A stretch of 9,192 nt of DNA from CALFCX01 sp964603025 (GTDB lineage: Bacteria; Margulisbacteria; WOR-1; JAKLHX01): NCBI GenBank assembly GCA_964603025.1, contig CAZRTO010000051.1, positions 1-9,192 of the forward strand, given 5' to 3'. Both the position numbers and the translations under genes were made by a program. Below are positions 1 to 5,892 of this stretch, one piece after another. The notes below the pieces were generated by a model that worked only from the letters and a program-made list of their open reading frames with translations, searched no databases and had not been told where the DNA came from. Position 1 is the first letter of the stretch. Every line of letters starts with the position of its first letter.

Positions 1-53
1 GTTTTGCCGTGGTCGACGTGCGCTATTATGGCGATATTGATGATCTTCTGCAT
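1..53 (-). CDS. typA: Translational GTPase TypA/BipA, N-terminal fragment
   Basis: Only the first 17 codons plus two bases are in the window; the gene continues past position 1. Read on the minus strand from the ATG at 53-51 it gives MQKIINIAIIAHVDHGKT. This is the G1/P-loop (AHVDHGKT) of translation-factor GTPases, placed within the first 20 residues. The NIAIIAHVDHGKT wording fits TypA/BipA, a ribosome-associated GTPase used in stress and 50S assembly, better than LepA (usually AHIDHGKS) or EF-Tu (usually GHVDHGKT). The family call comes from memory of these motifs and the fragment is very short. No Shine-Dalgarno precedes the ATG; a TATAAT lies 6 nt upstream, so the message may be leaderless. 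The gene lies downstream of and co-directional with the 295-residue gene but seems to have its own promoter. Confidence 0.82.
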   Translation of the reverse strand, partial: MQKIINIAIIAHVDHGK

Positions 54-59
54 AGCTTA

Positions 60-65
60 ATTATA
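60..65 (-). promoter_or_regulatory. -10 box of typA promoter, leaderless spacing
   Basis: The minus strand reads a perfect TATAAT ending at position 60, followed by TAAGCT and then the ATG at 53. A transcript starting the usual 7 nt after the -10 box would begin at the A of the start codon. No clear -35 hexamer is seen at 16-18 nt spacing (TCATTT at 17 nt is poor). The sequence supports the box; promoter activity is inferred. Confidence 0.5.
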
Positions 66-115
66 TCGTGTTTTTGAGACTAAAATGATGCAAGTGTGAA
101 CGATTTTAGAAGATT

Positions 116-1003
116 TTAAACCTCACCCATAATTCTAGACGCAGACCGGTGGGCTCTCTCGGCCCTTGTTATGCCCCGAGAAGCTTCTTGCGGAATATTT
201 GCATTTGCTTTGGCAAGTCTCTCTTGTGCTTTTTTCATGCGTTTTTCCTGGGCTCTTAATCTTTCTTGCTTTTCTTTAAGCTGTTCCGCAAGATCTTCTA
301 ACTCTTTGGCCAATTTTTCATATTGGCGAACCTTTTCCAGTCCTTCGACGTCGCCAGTCGTAATGCTTGAAGAGATGGGTCTGGCTGAGTCGGCCGAGGC
401 CTTGACTTCTCTTTCTTTAATTGCGATCTGATCTCTCAGAGTGTTGACTTGATTTTGCAAATCCTGGCATTCCTTAGACAATTCTTGATATCGCTCCTCG
501 GCGATAGCATACGTTGCGGGTTTCAGGCGATCAATTGTTTCCCCTTTCGTGGCTTTCCAGATTGCTCCAGAACCAGTGAAAAACTTTCCTACAAGAGTAA
601 GCATGCCTGAAATCAGCGCCATTGGAATACCAACAAGTCCCGGCTTTCTTCCTGACCTGTACGGGGCTGCCAAGACGTCTGAAACACCTTCAAAAACCCC
701 TCCAACAGTCCCAAGCATTTTCCCGCCCTCTTTTTGCCCCTCTTTTATCGCTGCTTTGAATGAGTCGCCTATGGTCTTTCTTGCTCCGGATCTTTCAGTC
801 TGATGATATATGTCGCGTAGGGGCTGGTTAGAATCAGGCGCTGCATCATAATCGGGCCTATCCGAAGAAGCAGCAGGTCTTTCTCCCGCGGGCGGGAGCA
901 CTACCGCCGCGTTATATCTTATCTGCGCAGGACCATAGGGCAAGGGCTGCATTGGCTGCGCTACACGGGCTGGTTGGGTCCCAGAAATAGTTTCGTTCCC
1001 CAT
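116..1003 (-). CDS. Hypothetical coiled-coil protein with a glycine-rich amphipathic segment
   Basis: I do not recognise this 295-residue protein. Residues 1-75 are rich in Pro, Ala, Gln and Asp and look disordered. Residues 78-153 form a glycine-rich, partly hydrophobic stretch (GTVGGVFEGVSDVLAAP, then KPGLVGIPMALISGMLTLVG) that could lie on or in a membrane. Residues 165-202 and 218-270 are charged heptad-like helices typical of coiled coils, joined by a Ser/Thr linker. The tail is Arg-rich. There is no signal peptide, so a cytoplasmic or membrane-peripheral place is likely. The start at 1003 is supported by AGAGGA about 6 nt upstream of the ATG. It is divergent from the outer-membrane protein gene at 1177 and ends 63 bp upstream of typA. 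Function is unknown. Confidence 0.8.
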   Translation of the reverse strand: MGNETISGTQPARVAQPMQPLPYGPAQIRYNAAVVLPPAGERPAASSDRPDYDAAPDSNQPLRDIYHQTERSGARKTIGDSFKAAIKEGQKEGGKMLGTVGGVFEGVSDVLAAPYRSGRKPGLVGIPMALISGMLTLVGKFFTGSGAIWKATKGETIDRLKPATYAIAEERYQELSKECQDLQNQVNTLRDQIAIKEREVKASADSARPISSSITTGDVEGLEKVRQYEKLAKELEDLAEQLKEKQERLRAQEKRMKKAQERLAKANANIPQEASRGITRAERAHRSASRIMGEV

Positions 1004-1102
1004 ATAATTCCTCTAAATACCCTATCGGGGAAATTAGTATTTACTTGCATTGAACATTGACCTTCTGGCCACCCCCATATATTTATTCATCGACTTTTCC
1101 CG

Positions 1103-1116
1103 ACCGAAATTTCGGT
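1103..1116. promoter_or_regulatory. 14-bp perfect palindrome, candidate operator
   Basis: ACCGAAATTTCGGT is a perfect palindrome lying one base upstream of the -35 hexamer (1118-1123) of the plus-strand promoter. It sits between the divergent genes starting at 1003 and 1177. Position and symmetry fit a dimeric transcription-factor site that could control either gene. No regulator gene is in the window, so the role is inferred. Confidence 0.4.
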
Positions 1117-1117
1117 T

Positions 1118-1147
1118 TTGCAACGGGTGTAGATTATGTTATATAAT
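1118..1147 (+). promoter_or_regulatory. Sigma-70-type promoter of the outer-membrane protein gene
   Basis: TTGCAA (1118-1123) and a perfect TATAAT (1142-1147) are separated by 18 bp. Transcription would start near 1154. That leaves a leader of about 23 nt holding AAGGAGGA (1163-1170), 6 nt before the ATG at 1177. This is the best complete promoter/Shine-Dalgarno pair in the window. Confidence 0.65.
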
Positions 1148-1176
1148 CTTACTGCTTCATGTAAGGAGGAGCTGCA

Positions 1177-2349
1177 ATGGGCTATAAACTGATAATTTGG
1201 ATCTTGACTGTGTTCCTGTTCGTCTGTTCTCCGGCGTTAGCTCATTTCGGAACACGCCCAATGGGTATGGGCGGGGCTTTTACGGCGGTGGCGGATGACG
1301 CCAGTGCCGCATATTGGAATCCCGCGGGATTTGCTCTGAACCCCGGAGTTGATATCATGGGCTCCACGCTGGCCACCAACCGCAACGCGGTCATGGGAGA
1401 TAACCTGGCTGCGGTCAAAATGTGCTACGAAGCCAAGATGAACTCCCCTTTCGACTGGATATTCGGGGTCGGGATCCTGTCGGCGCTTGCTGTCGACACC
1501 GCACAATATCTGGGCGACCAGGGAGTGCTGAAAAAGAACTGGGGACGCGACGTCAAAAGGACCGGCAGGGACGAATCAATGGCGGAACAGGTAGCTCAGG
1601 CCGGGGATGAGACGGGTTATTCCAGGGACCCGTTCAAAAGAGCAACGCCAAAACCGGAAGGCCAAAGAAGGACAAGCATCTTTGGCCCGCTCCAGAACAT
1701 CAACCTGAACTTTTATCCCGGCAGGTACACTTACTGGGACAGAAGATACCGCATGTACGACGATATGCTGTACAACAAGGCTCAGTTCGCGCTGGGGCTG
1801 ACCTGGCTGGGAGATAACAATCCCGCTCTTGACGAACACCGCAACTGGTACACTGTATCGCTGGCATCCGGCTGGGAAGAGCGGGTGGCGGTCGGGGGGA
1901 ATATAAATTTTTACGATCTAAGGATCATAAGCTCCGGGGTCCGCGGCTTTGGCGCTGGGGTCGACATCGGGGCGATAGCAAAACCTCTTCCGAACGCTTC
2001 GTTCGGCCTTGTTGCCAAGGAGATACTGACCACCGACATAAACTGGCAGAACGGCGCGCAGACAAGGTACGAGATGATGATAAACGGCGGCGTGGCCATC
2101 GATCCGATCGATGAAGTCACCATTGCGGTGGACGGACATAATATTTTCGGACAGAACAATTCCAAGCCTACTATGCACTACGGCGTGGAAGTCAGGCCCG
2201 TAAGAGGCCTGGCGGTCAGAGCGGGGCTTTATGACCAAAGCAAGACAGCGGGAGCTTCTATAGGCTTGGGCAGTCTCATAATCGATTACGCATATCTAGG
2301 CGGACAGTTCAACAGAACACAGACGGTAGCCGCAACCTGGAAGTTCTAA
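1177..2349 (+). CDS. PorV/UPF0164-like outer-membrane beta-barrel protein
   Basis: The 390-residue product starts with a signal peptide (residues 1-22: hydrophobic core IIWILTVFLFV, cleavage after ALA). The mature N-terminus carries GTRPMGMGGAFTAVADDASAAYWNPAG at about residues 25-51 (shown here broken: GTRPMGMGGAF, then TAVADDASAAYWNPAG). This is the hallmark opening of PorV/PorQ, UPF0164 and TraF-like relatives of FadL-type barrels, where the G-G-A and NPAG stretches form the hatch. Repeated alternating beta strands follow, and the protein ends in TWKF with the terminal aromatic residue common in outer-membrane proteins. Residues about 130-180 are unusually charged (Lys, Arg, Asp, Glu) and may form an extracellular loop or periplasmic insert. 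It should sit in the outer membrane; in other phyla relatives serve type IX secretion or lipid/hydrocarbon transport. No secretion genes are nearby, so the specific role is open. The start is fixed by AAGGAGGA at 6 nt spacing. Confidence 0.8.
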   Translation: MGYKLIIWILTVFLFVCSPALAHFGTRPMGMGGAFTAVADDASAAYWNPAGFALNPGVDIMGSTLATNRNAVMGDNLAAVKMCYEAKMNSPFDWIFGVGILSALAVDTAQYLGDQGVLKKNWGRDVKRTGRDESMAEQVAQAGDETGYSRDPFKRATPKPEGQRRTSIFGPLQNINLNFYPGRYTYWDRRYRMYDDMLYNKAQFALGLTWLGDNNPALDEHRNWYTVSLASGWEERVAVGGNINFYDLRIISSGVRGFGAGVDIGAIAKPLPNASFGLVAKEILTTDINWQNGAQTRYEMMINGGVAIDPIDEVTIAVDGHNIFGQNNSKPTMHYGVEVRPVRGLAVRAGLYDQSKTAGASIGLGSLIIDYAYLGGQFNRTQTVAATWKF

Positions 2350-2387
2350 GGAGTAAGGAAATTTTGCTCCGCTGGCGCTTCGCAAAA
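2347..2387 (+). repeat. Heptad tract plus GNA double mini-hairpin repeat, copy 1
   Basis: The tract begins in the stop codon of the outer-membrane protein gene (TAA at 2347) with heptad-like TTCTAAG, GAGTAAG. The hairpin module follows at 2359-2387: left arm AAATTTT, then GCTCCGC, TGGC, GCTTCGC, then AAAA. Positions 2352-2387 match 2488-2523 at 35 of 36 bases. In this copy the right arm runs AAAAAAAAT instead of AAAATTT, so only TTTT/AAAA can pair. It may act in 3'-end formation or be a dispersed genomic repeat. Confidence 0.75.
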
Positions 2388-2389
2388 AA

Positions 2390-2444
2390 AATGGGAACCT
2401 ATGCTTGCTCCTTACTGCTTGTTCCTTGCTTCTTCAAATTTTGC
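2390..2444 (-). repeat. Minus-strand heptad tract with a half hairpin arm
   Basis: Read on the minus strand, GCAAAATTT (2444-2436) is followed by 7-base units AAGCAAG, GAACAAG, CAGTAAG, GAGCAAG, running toward copy 1. The units share the pattern NAGNAAG with those before copies 1 and 2 on the plus strand. The lone GCAAAATTT equals one arm of the hairpin and may be the remnant of a third copy in inverse orientation. Confidence 0.5.
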
Positions 2445-2466
2445 GGGTTGATAAGGACGACAATGT

Positions 2467-2526
2467 TTTAAGGAGAAAGAAGTAAGAAGTAAGAAAATTT
2501 TGCTCCGCTGGCGCTTCGCAAAATTT
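2467..2526 (+). repeat. Heptad tract plus GNA double mini-hairpin repeat, copy 2
   Basis: Heptads TTTTAAG, GAGAAAG, AAGTAAG, AAGTAAG (2467-2494) lead into a perfect module. It consists of AAATTTT (2495-2501), GCTCCGC (2502-2508), TGGC (2509-2512), GCTTCGC (2513-2519) and AAAATTT (2520-2526). The arms pair over 7 bp. On the minus strand the inside reads GCGAAGC, GCCA, GCGGAGC. Both heptamers are of the GC-GNA-GC type known to form very stable DNA mini-hairpins. The right arm reaches the discriminator base of tRNA-Tyr. On the minus strand the hairpin is followed by TTCTTACTTCTTACTTC, so it could also end the tRNA transcript. Confidence 0.75.
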
Positions 2527-2608
2527 GGAGGGGGGAGGATTCGAACCTCCGAAGACTTGCGTCGACAGATTTACAGTCTGTTGCCATTAGCCGCTCGGCC
2601 ACCCCTCC
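2526..2608 (-). tRNA. tRNA-Tyr (GTA anticodon)
   Basis: The minus strand gives a full class-II tRNA of 83 nt. The acceptor stem GGAGGGG (2608-2602) pairs with CCCCTCC (2533-2527), with discriminator A at 2526. The anticodon stem ACAGA/TCTGT holds loop CTGTAAA with anticodon GTA at 2574-2572. A long variable arm follows, as expected for bacterial tRNA-Tyr. The T arm is GGAGG, loop TTCGAAT, CCTCC (2550-2534). The 3' CCA is not encoded and must be added after processing. The gene stands alone, divergent from the permease gene, and its 3' end touches the hairpin repeat. Confidence 0.96.
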
Positions 2609-2619
2609 GCAACAGTAAA

Positions 2620-2628
2620 ATTCTACCA
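2620..2628 (-). promoter_or_regulatory. Extended -10 promoter of tRNA-Tyr
   Basis: The minus strand reads TGGTAGAAT, matching the extended -10 pattern TGnTAnAAT. It lies 11 nt upstream of the mature 5' end at 2608, so the primary transcript would have a leader of only about 5 nt. No clear -35 box is seen, consistent with an extended -10 promoter. Confidence 0.5.
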
Positions 2629-2673
2629 TAAAAACCGGTATGATATCCTCGACAAAGATAGGCCCGGCGCTTC

Positions 2674-2692
2674 AAATCGCCTACGATTTTTG
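2674..2692 (+). terminator. Small stem-loop with T run, possible weak terminator
   Basis: AAATCG (2674-2679) and CGATTT (2684-2689) form a 6-bp stem with loop CCTA, followed by TT and G. The stem is short and AT-rich, so it would be a weak terminator on the plus strand. It sits in the 149-bp gap between tRNA-Tyr and the permease gene, where I see no other feature apart from the two divergent promoters. Confidence 0.22.
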
Positions 2693-2742
2693 TCCAGCTC
2701 CTTGATTTCGCATCCTGAGGCTTTGGCGGCGGAAGAATAGTG

Positions 2743-2748
2743 TATAAT
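2743..2748 (+). promoter_or_regulatory. -10 box of permease promoter, near-leaderless spacing
   Basis: A perfect TATAAT ends 9 nt before the ATG at 2758, so a normal transcription start would fall at about 2755 and leave a leader of 2-3 nt. There is no Shine-Dalgarno before the ATG and no convincing -35 box (CTTTGG at 2721-2726, 16-bp spacer, is weak). Confidence 0.5.
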
Positions 2749-2757
2749 ATCTGAAAA

Positions 2758-3771
2758 ATGAATGAGAACACCCCGGCCTGCTGCCATCGACCCGCAGAAC
2801 CCGGACGGATCGTTTTGAGCAGAAGAACATCCGCTACTGCGGCGGTGTTCGCAGCGGTATTTTTGCTTTCCTACCTGCCGCCTCTCTCCGCCCTGAACAA
2901 AAGCCTCATGGCGTATATTGCGACTGTATGGTGGGCGGTGCTGCTCGGATTCCTGCTAGCCGGAGTTATAGACCATTTTGTCCCCGAAGGATTCGTGTAC
3001 AAGTATCTCGGGGGGAGAAAAAAACGCTCCATAATAACAGCGGTACTAGCCGGATTCCTTATGTCAGCCTGCTCTCACGGGATACTGGCGATCTCCATGC
3101 AGCTCTACAAAAAAGGTGCCGGGATACCGTCCGTGATAGCTTTTCTTATGGCCTCACCATGGGCTAATCTGCCGGTAACGATACTGCTGTTCAGTTTTTT
3201 CGGATGGAAAGCCTTTGTATTCATTGGTTCGGCAATGCTGATCGCCCTGATAACCGGATATATCTTTATGTTCCTGGAAAGAACCGGGCTTATAGAGGCC
3301 TCCAGGCCGTTTGACGAAAACCTTGTTTCCGAATGGACAAACATAAAGAACTTCAGCTTAAACACCTCGGTGCGGGGCGTGCTCAGGGGTACGATAGCCA
3401 TGATAGATATGATACTCTGGTGGCTGCTTATCGGGCTTATGATCGCGGCCTTCATAGGGGCTTTTGTCCCGGCACATATATTCTCTCATTACCTAGGGCC
3501 TACTCTCCCGGGATTACTGCTCACACTGCTCTTTGCTACGATCATAGAGGTTTGCAGCGAGGGCAGCGCGCCGATAGCATTTGAGATATTCAACAAGACG
3601 GGAGCACTGGGAAATCCATTCGTTTTTCTGATGGCAGGCGTGGCGACCGATTACACGGAAATAGGACTGATTTGGACTACCATAGGAAAAAAGACAGCTA
3701 TATGGCTGCCCATAGTTGCGGTCCCGCAGATTCTATTGTTCGGAGTGTTGTTCAATATCTTTCTGAAATAA
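2758..3771 (+). CDS. PF03773-type membrane permease (metal or metalloid efflux-like)
   Basis: The 337-residue protein is strongly hydrophobic with about eight to nine membrane segments (roughly 27-45, 52-72, 92-112, 124-148, 152-173, 212-236, 248-270, 285-305, 313-335). It has two related halves. Residues 104-131 carry ACSHGILAISMQLYKKGAG and then FLMA; residues 265-293 carry VCSEGSAPIAFEIFNKTGA and then FLMA. This duplicated Cys-Ser-x-Gly pattern is characteristic of the predicted permeases that include ArsP and the SO_0444 Cu/Zn efflux group, where the cysteine helps handle the substrate. The substrate here is unknown. The cytoplasmic-side N-terminus has an odd Cys-Cys-His (residues 8-10). 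The ATG at 2758 has no Shine-Dalgarno but a TATAAT just upstream; a TTG at codon 20 is the only nearby alternative start noted and would remove the CCH. The gene is monocistronic, divergent from tRNA-Tyr and convergent with the operon ending at 3858. Confidence 0.78.
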   Translation: MNENTPACCHRPAEPGRIVLSRRTSATAAVFAAVFLLSYLPPLSALNKSLMAYIATVWWAVLLGFLLAGVIDHFVPEGFVYKYLGGRKKRSIITAVLAGFLMSACSHGILAISMQLYKKGAGIPSVIAFLMASPWANLPVTILLFSFFGWKAFVFIGSAMLIALITGYIFMFLERTGLIEASRPFDENLVSEWTNIKNFSLNTSVRGVLRGTIAMIDMILWWLLIGLMIAAFIGAFVPAHIFSHYLGPTLPGLLLTLLFATIIEVCSEGSAPIAFEIFNKTGALGNPFVFLMAGVATDYTEIGLIWTTIGKKTAIWLPIVAVPQILLFGVLFNIFLK

Positions 3772-3772
3772 A

Positions 3773-3849
3773 CTCTAAATAAATTCTAAATACAAAGCTC
3801 AAATATTGCGATTTATATTTTGAACTTGGGATTTCCTTAGGATTTAGAG
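3773..3849. repeat. AT-rich inverted tract with degenerate heptads between convergent genes
   Basis: The outer arms CTCTAAAT (3773-3780) and ATTTAGAG (3842-3849) are perfect inverted repeats. Inside, the plus strand has 7-base units TAAATTC, TAAATAC, AAAGCTC, AAATATT (3780-3807). The minus strand entering from rlmB has a similar series TAAGTCC, CAACCTC, TAAATCC, TAAGGAA. A central imperfect hairpin pairs TCAAATAT with ATATTTTGA. The tract fills the whole gap between the two convergent stop codons and may help end both transcripts, although there is no classical GC stem with a T run. Confidence 0.45.
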
Positions 3850-3857
3850 GTTGGGAC

Positions 3858-4598
3858 TTAGAATTTCTTCGGCAGTCTCTGCCTGTAGACCTCATATAAC
3901 ATGAGCGCGGCCGCGACAGAAGCGTTTAAAGACGGGATCTTTCCTCTCATAGGTATCCTGACTATATAATCGCAGCGAGTTTTGACCAGAGGTGCAATCC
4001 CCTTGTTCTCCCCTCCCACGACAACAGCGATCGGCATTTTTAGGTCGACTTCGCTCATTTTGTTGCTGCCCAGATGATCTATACCGACCACCCACAACCC
4101 CTGTTCCTTCAGGTCGTTGATCGTGGAAGAAAGATTGGCGACCCTGGCCACTTTTACGTGCTCTATGGCGCCCGCCGATGTTTTTCCGATCGTCGGAGTG
4201 ACACTGACAGACCTGTTCTTAGGGATTATCACTCCGTGGACTCCGGCCGCATCGCAGGTCCGAACGATAGCTCCAAAGTTCTGCGGGTCTTCCAGGCTGT
4301 CTAGGATAAGAATAAAAGGCGGCTCGCCTTTTTCCTTGGCATCTGCCAGGAACTCATGATAGTCCGAATAGGGCTTGCCTTCCGCTATCGCGACTATGCC
4401 CTGTGAGAATTTTGAATATTTCTGGAGCGTGTAATTATCCGCCCAGTGGTACGGAACGCCTTTTTCTTTGGCCAGAGAGATGATCTTATCTATGACCTTG
4501 TCAACGCCTTTGTATCTGCCGATGAATATTTTGCTTATCTTCCTGCCGGCCTTCAGCGCTTCTTTTACAGGGTTTTTGCCGGATATTACATCTTGCAT
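3858..4598 (-). CDS. rlmB: 23S rRNA 2'-O-ribose methyltransferase, RlmB/TrmH (SPOUT) family
   Basis: The 246-residue protein has the two-part layout of TrmH-family RlmB. The N-terminal L30e-like RNA-binding domain covers about 1-85 (ISGKNPVKEALKAGRKI; KFSQGIVAIAEGKPY). The C-terminal SPOUT knot domain covers about 95-240. The three SPOUT motifs are visible: motif 1 SLEDPQNFGAIVRTCDAAG (101-119, with N107 and catalytic-type R113), motif 2 VVVGGENKGIAP (192-203, E197), motif 3 IPMRGKIPSLNASVAAAL (215-232, S223 and N225). It uses SAM to methylate a ribose 2'-OH, in RlmB G2251 of 23S rRNA; related family members differ in target, so the exact nucleotide is inferred. The ATG at 4598 lies inside the aminotransferase gene (13-nt overlap), which implies translational coupling. 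It is the last gene of the minus-strand operon. Confidence 0.88.
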   Translation of the reverse strand: MQDVISGKNPVKEALKAGRKISKIFIGRYKGVDKVIDKIISLAKEKGVPYHWADNYTLQKYSKFSQGIVAIAEGKPYSDYHEFLADAKEKGEPPFILILDSLEDPQNFGAIVRTCDAAGVHGVIIPKNRSVSVTPTIGKTSAGAIEHVKVARVANLSSTINDLKEQGLWVVGIDHLGSNKMSEVDLKMPIAVVVGGENKGIAPLVKTRCDYIVRIPMRGKIPSLNASVAAALMLYEVYRQRLPKKF

Positions 4599-5878
4599 AG
4601 CACGCTCTCGAATATGCCGAGGGCTTTATCAATATCAGCTTTTTTCACATTTAGCGGCGGGATAAAGCGTATGACCTGGTCATGCGAACCGCAGCTGATC
4701 AGCAAAAGCCCGTCATTCAGGCATTCCTTAATGATCTTTGAGGTGGCTTCAGGGTTTGGCTGCCCGTCTTCCTTAATGAACTCCACTCCTATCATAAGCC
4801 CTTTTCCGCGGACATCTCCTATAACGGAGTGTTTCTTCTGCAGATTTTTCAGGCGTTTTAACAGATATTTACCGAGCTTTTCTGCCTTTCCCGTCAGTTT
4901 TCCTTTTTGTATCTGCTCTATTACCGCCAGGGACGCGGCACAGCAAACCGGATTGCCTCCGTAAGTGCCGCCGTGAGCTCCGGTCGTCCAGGATCCCATT
5001 AGCTCTCTTTTTGCGATCACGCCTCCCAAGGGGAGACCGTTGGCCATTGCCTTGGCCATTATCATGATATCCGGGGTCACGCCGGAATGCTCGCACGCGA
5101 ACATCTTGCCGCTCCGGCCGAATCCGGACTGGACCTCATCAAAAATGAGCAGAATGGAATTCTTAGCGCATATTTCCTTGACTTTTTTAAGATACCCGTC
5201 CGGAGGCGCGATATAGCCGCCTTCGCCCATTATCGGCTCGATGAGCACCGCGGCAATATTGCTTGGACCGGCGCCCACAACTTTTTCTTCAAGCTCTTTT
5301 ACGCATTCCCATGAGCAGCGGTCTGGAGAGCAGGTTCGTCCTCCGTGCCACTTGCAACGGTAGCAATAAGGATAGCCAACTTCATAGGTGTTGGCCATGA
5401 GGGGCTCGTATCCCTTTTTATACTTTTCTTTTGAGTTAGTGACCGACATGGCCCCAAAAGTGCGCCCGTGAAAAGAGCCGGTAAACGATATTATGCCCTG
5501 CTTTTTGGAGGTGTACTTTGCCAGTTTCATAGCTGCTTCGACCGCACCGGAGCCGTCCTGGCAGAAAAAGCACATATCAAGTCCGTCAGGGGTGATCTCT
5601 GCCAGTTTCTCGGCCAGCTCGATATATTTTTCGTAATATGCCACGCCTATGCAGATATGCTCGAGATTTGTTAGCTGCTTTTTCACCGCGGAAACTATCT
5701 TTGGGTTGCAGTGGCCAAGCGATGTGACGGCTATGCCGCAGGAAAAATCAAGGTAATTCTTTCCGTCAACCCCGAAAAGATACGCCCCCTTCCCGCCCTT
5801 GATAACAAGGTCGTTATAATGGCCAAGGACAGGGGAAACTACTTTTTTATACCGGGCTATTATTTCTTCTTTTTGCAT
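4586..5878 (-). CDS. Class-III PLP-dependent aminotransferase (GabT/ornithine aminotransferase-like)
   Basis: The 430-residue protein matches fold-type I class-III aminotransferases in length and motif order: DGSGAVEAAMKLAK (108-121, phosphate contact), FTGSFHGRTFGAMSVT (132-147), DEVQSGFGRSG (247-257, Asp247 pairs with the PLP ring nitrogen), AKAMANGLPLGG (275-286, Lys276 forms the Schiff base), THGGTYGGNP-like AHGGTYGGNP (301-310). It moves an omega- or alpha-amino group to 2-oxoglutarate or similar; GABA, ornithine, lysine or a related diamine are possible substrates. A Cys-rich insert at 169-195 (C172, C175, C183, C188, C192) resembles the CYRC segment recalled from archaeal members. I chose ATG 5878 because the reading frame upstream runs through two hairpins and the NifU-like gene. 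A purine-rich GAGAAAG stretch lies upstream. Overlaps rlmB by 13 nt. Confidence 0.85.
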   Translation of the reverse strand: MQKEEIIARYKKVVSPVLGHYNDLVIKGGKGAYLFGVDGKNYLDFSCGIAVTSLGHCNPKIVSAVKKQLTNLEHICIGVAYYEKYIELAEKLAEITPDGLDMCFFCQDGSGAVEAAMKLAKYTSKKQGIISFTGSFHGRTFGAMSVTNSKEKYKKGYEPLMANTYEVGYPYCYRCKWHGGRTCSPDRCSWECVKELEEKVVGAGPSNIAAVLIEPIMGEGGYIAPPDGYLKKVKEICAKNSILLIFDEVQSGFGRSGKMFACEHSGVTPDIMIMAKAMANGLPLGGVIAKRELMGSWTTGAHGGTYGGNPVCCAASLAVIEQIQKGKLTGKAEKLGKYLLKRLKNLQKKHSVIGDVRGKGLMIGVEFIKEDGQPNPEATSKIIKECLNDGLLLISCGSHDQVIRFIPPLNVKKADIDKALGIFESVLCKM

Positions 5879-5892
5879 TTTTTCTTCGTTCT

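Noticed and set aside
54..115. Terminator between the coiled-coil gene and typA
   Set aside because: The stretch holds only direct AT repeats (GATTTTA twice); no stem followed by a T run was found on the minus strand.
2352..2523. CRISPR array
   Set aside because: Only two direct copies 136 bp apart with different heptad flanks and no regular spacers; no cas genes nearby.
2571..2771. 66-codon minus-strand reading frame
   Set aside because: It overlaps half of tRNA-Tyr and both promoters, has no ribosome site, and its product shows no recognisable family.
3105..3455. 116-codon minus-strand frame inside the permease gene
   Set aside because: It is an antisense shadow of a gene with clear membrane-protein character and internal duplication; no ribosome site or motif.
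4446..4964. 172-codon plus-strand frame across the aminotransferase/rlmB junction
   Set aside because: It is antisense to two motif-complete genes and has low-complexity Phe/Ser-rich translation typical of a shadow frame.
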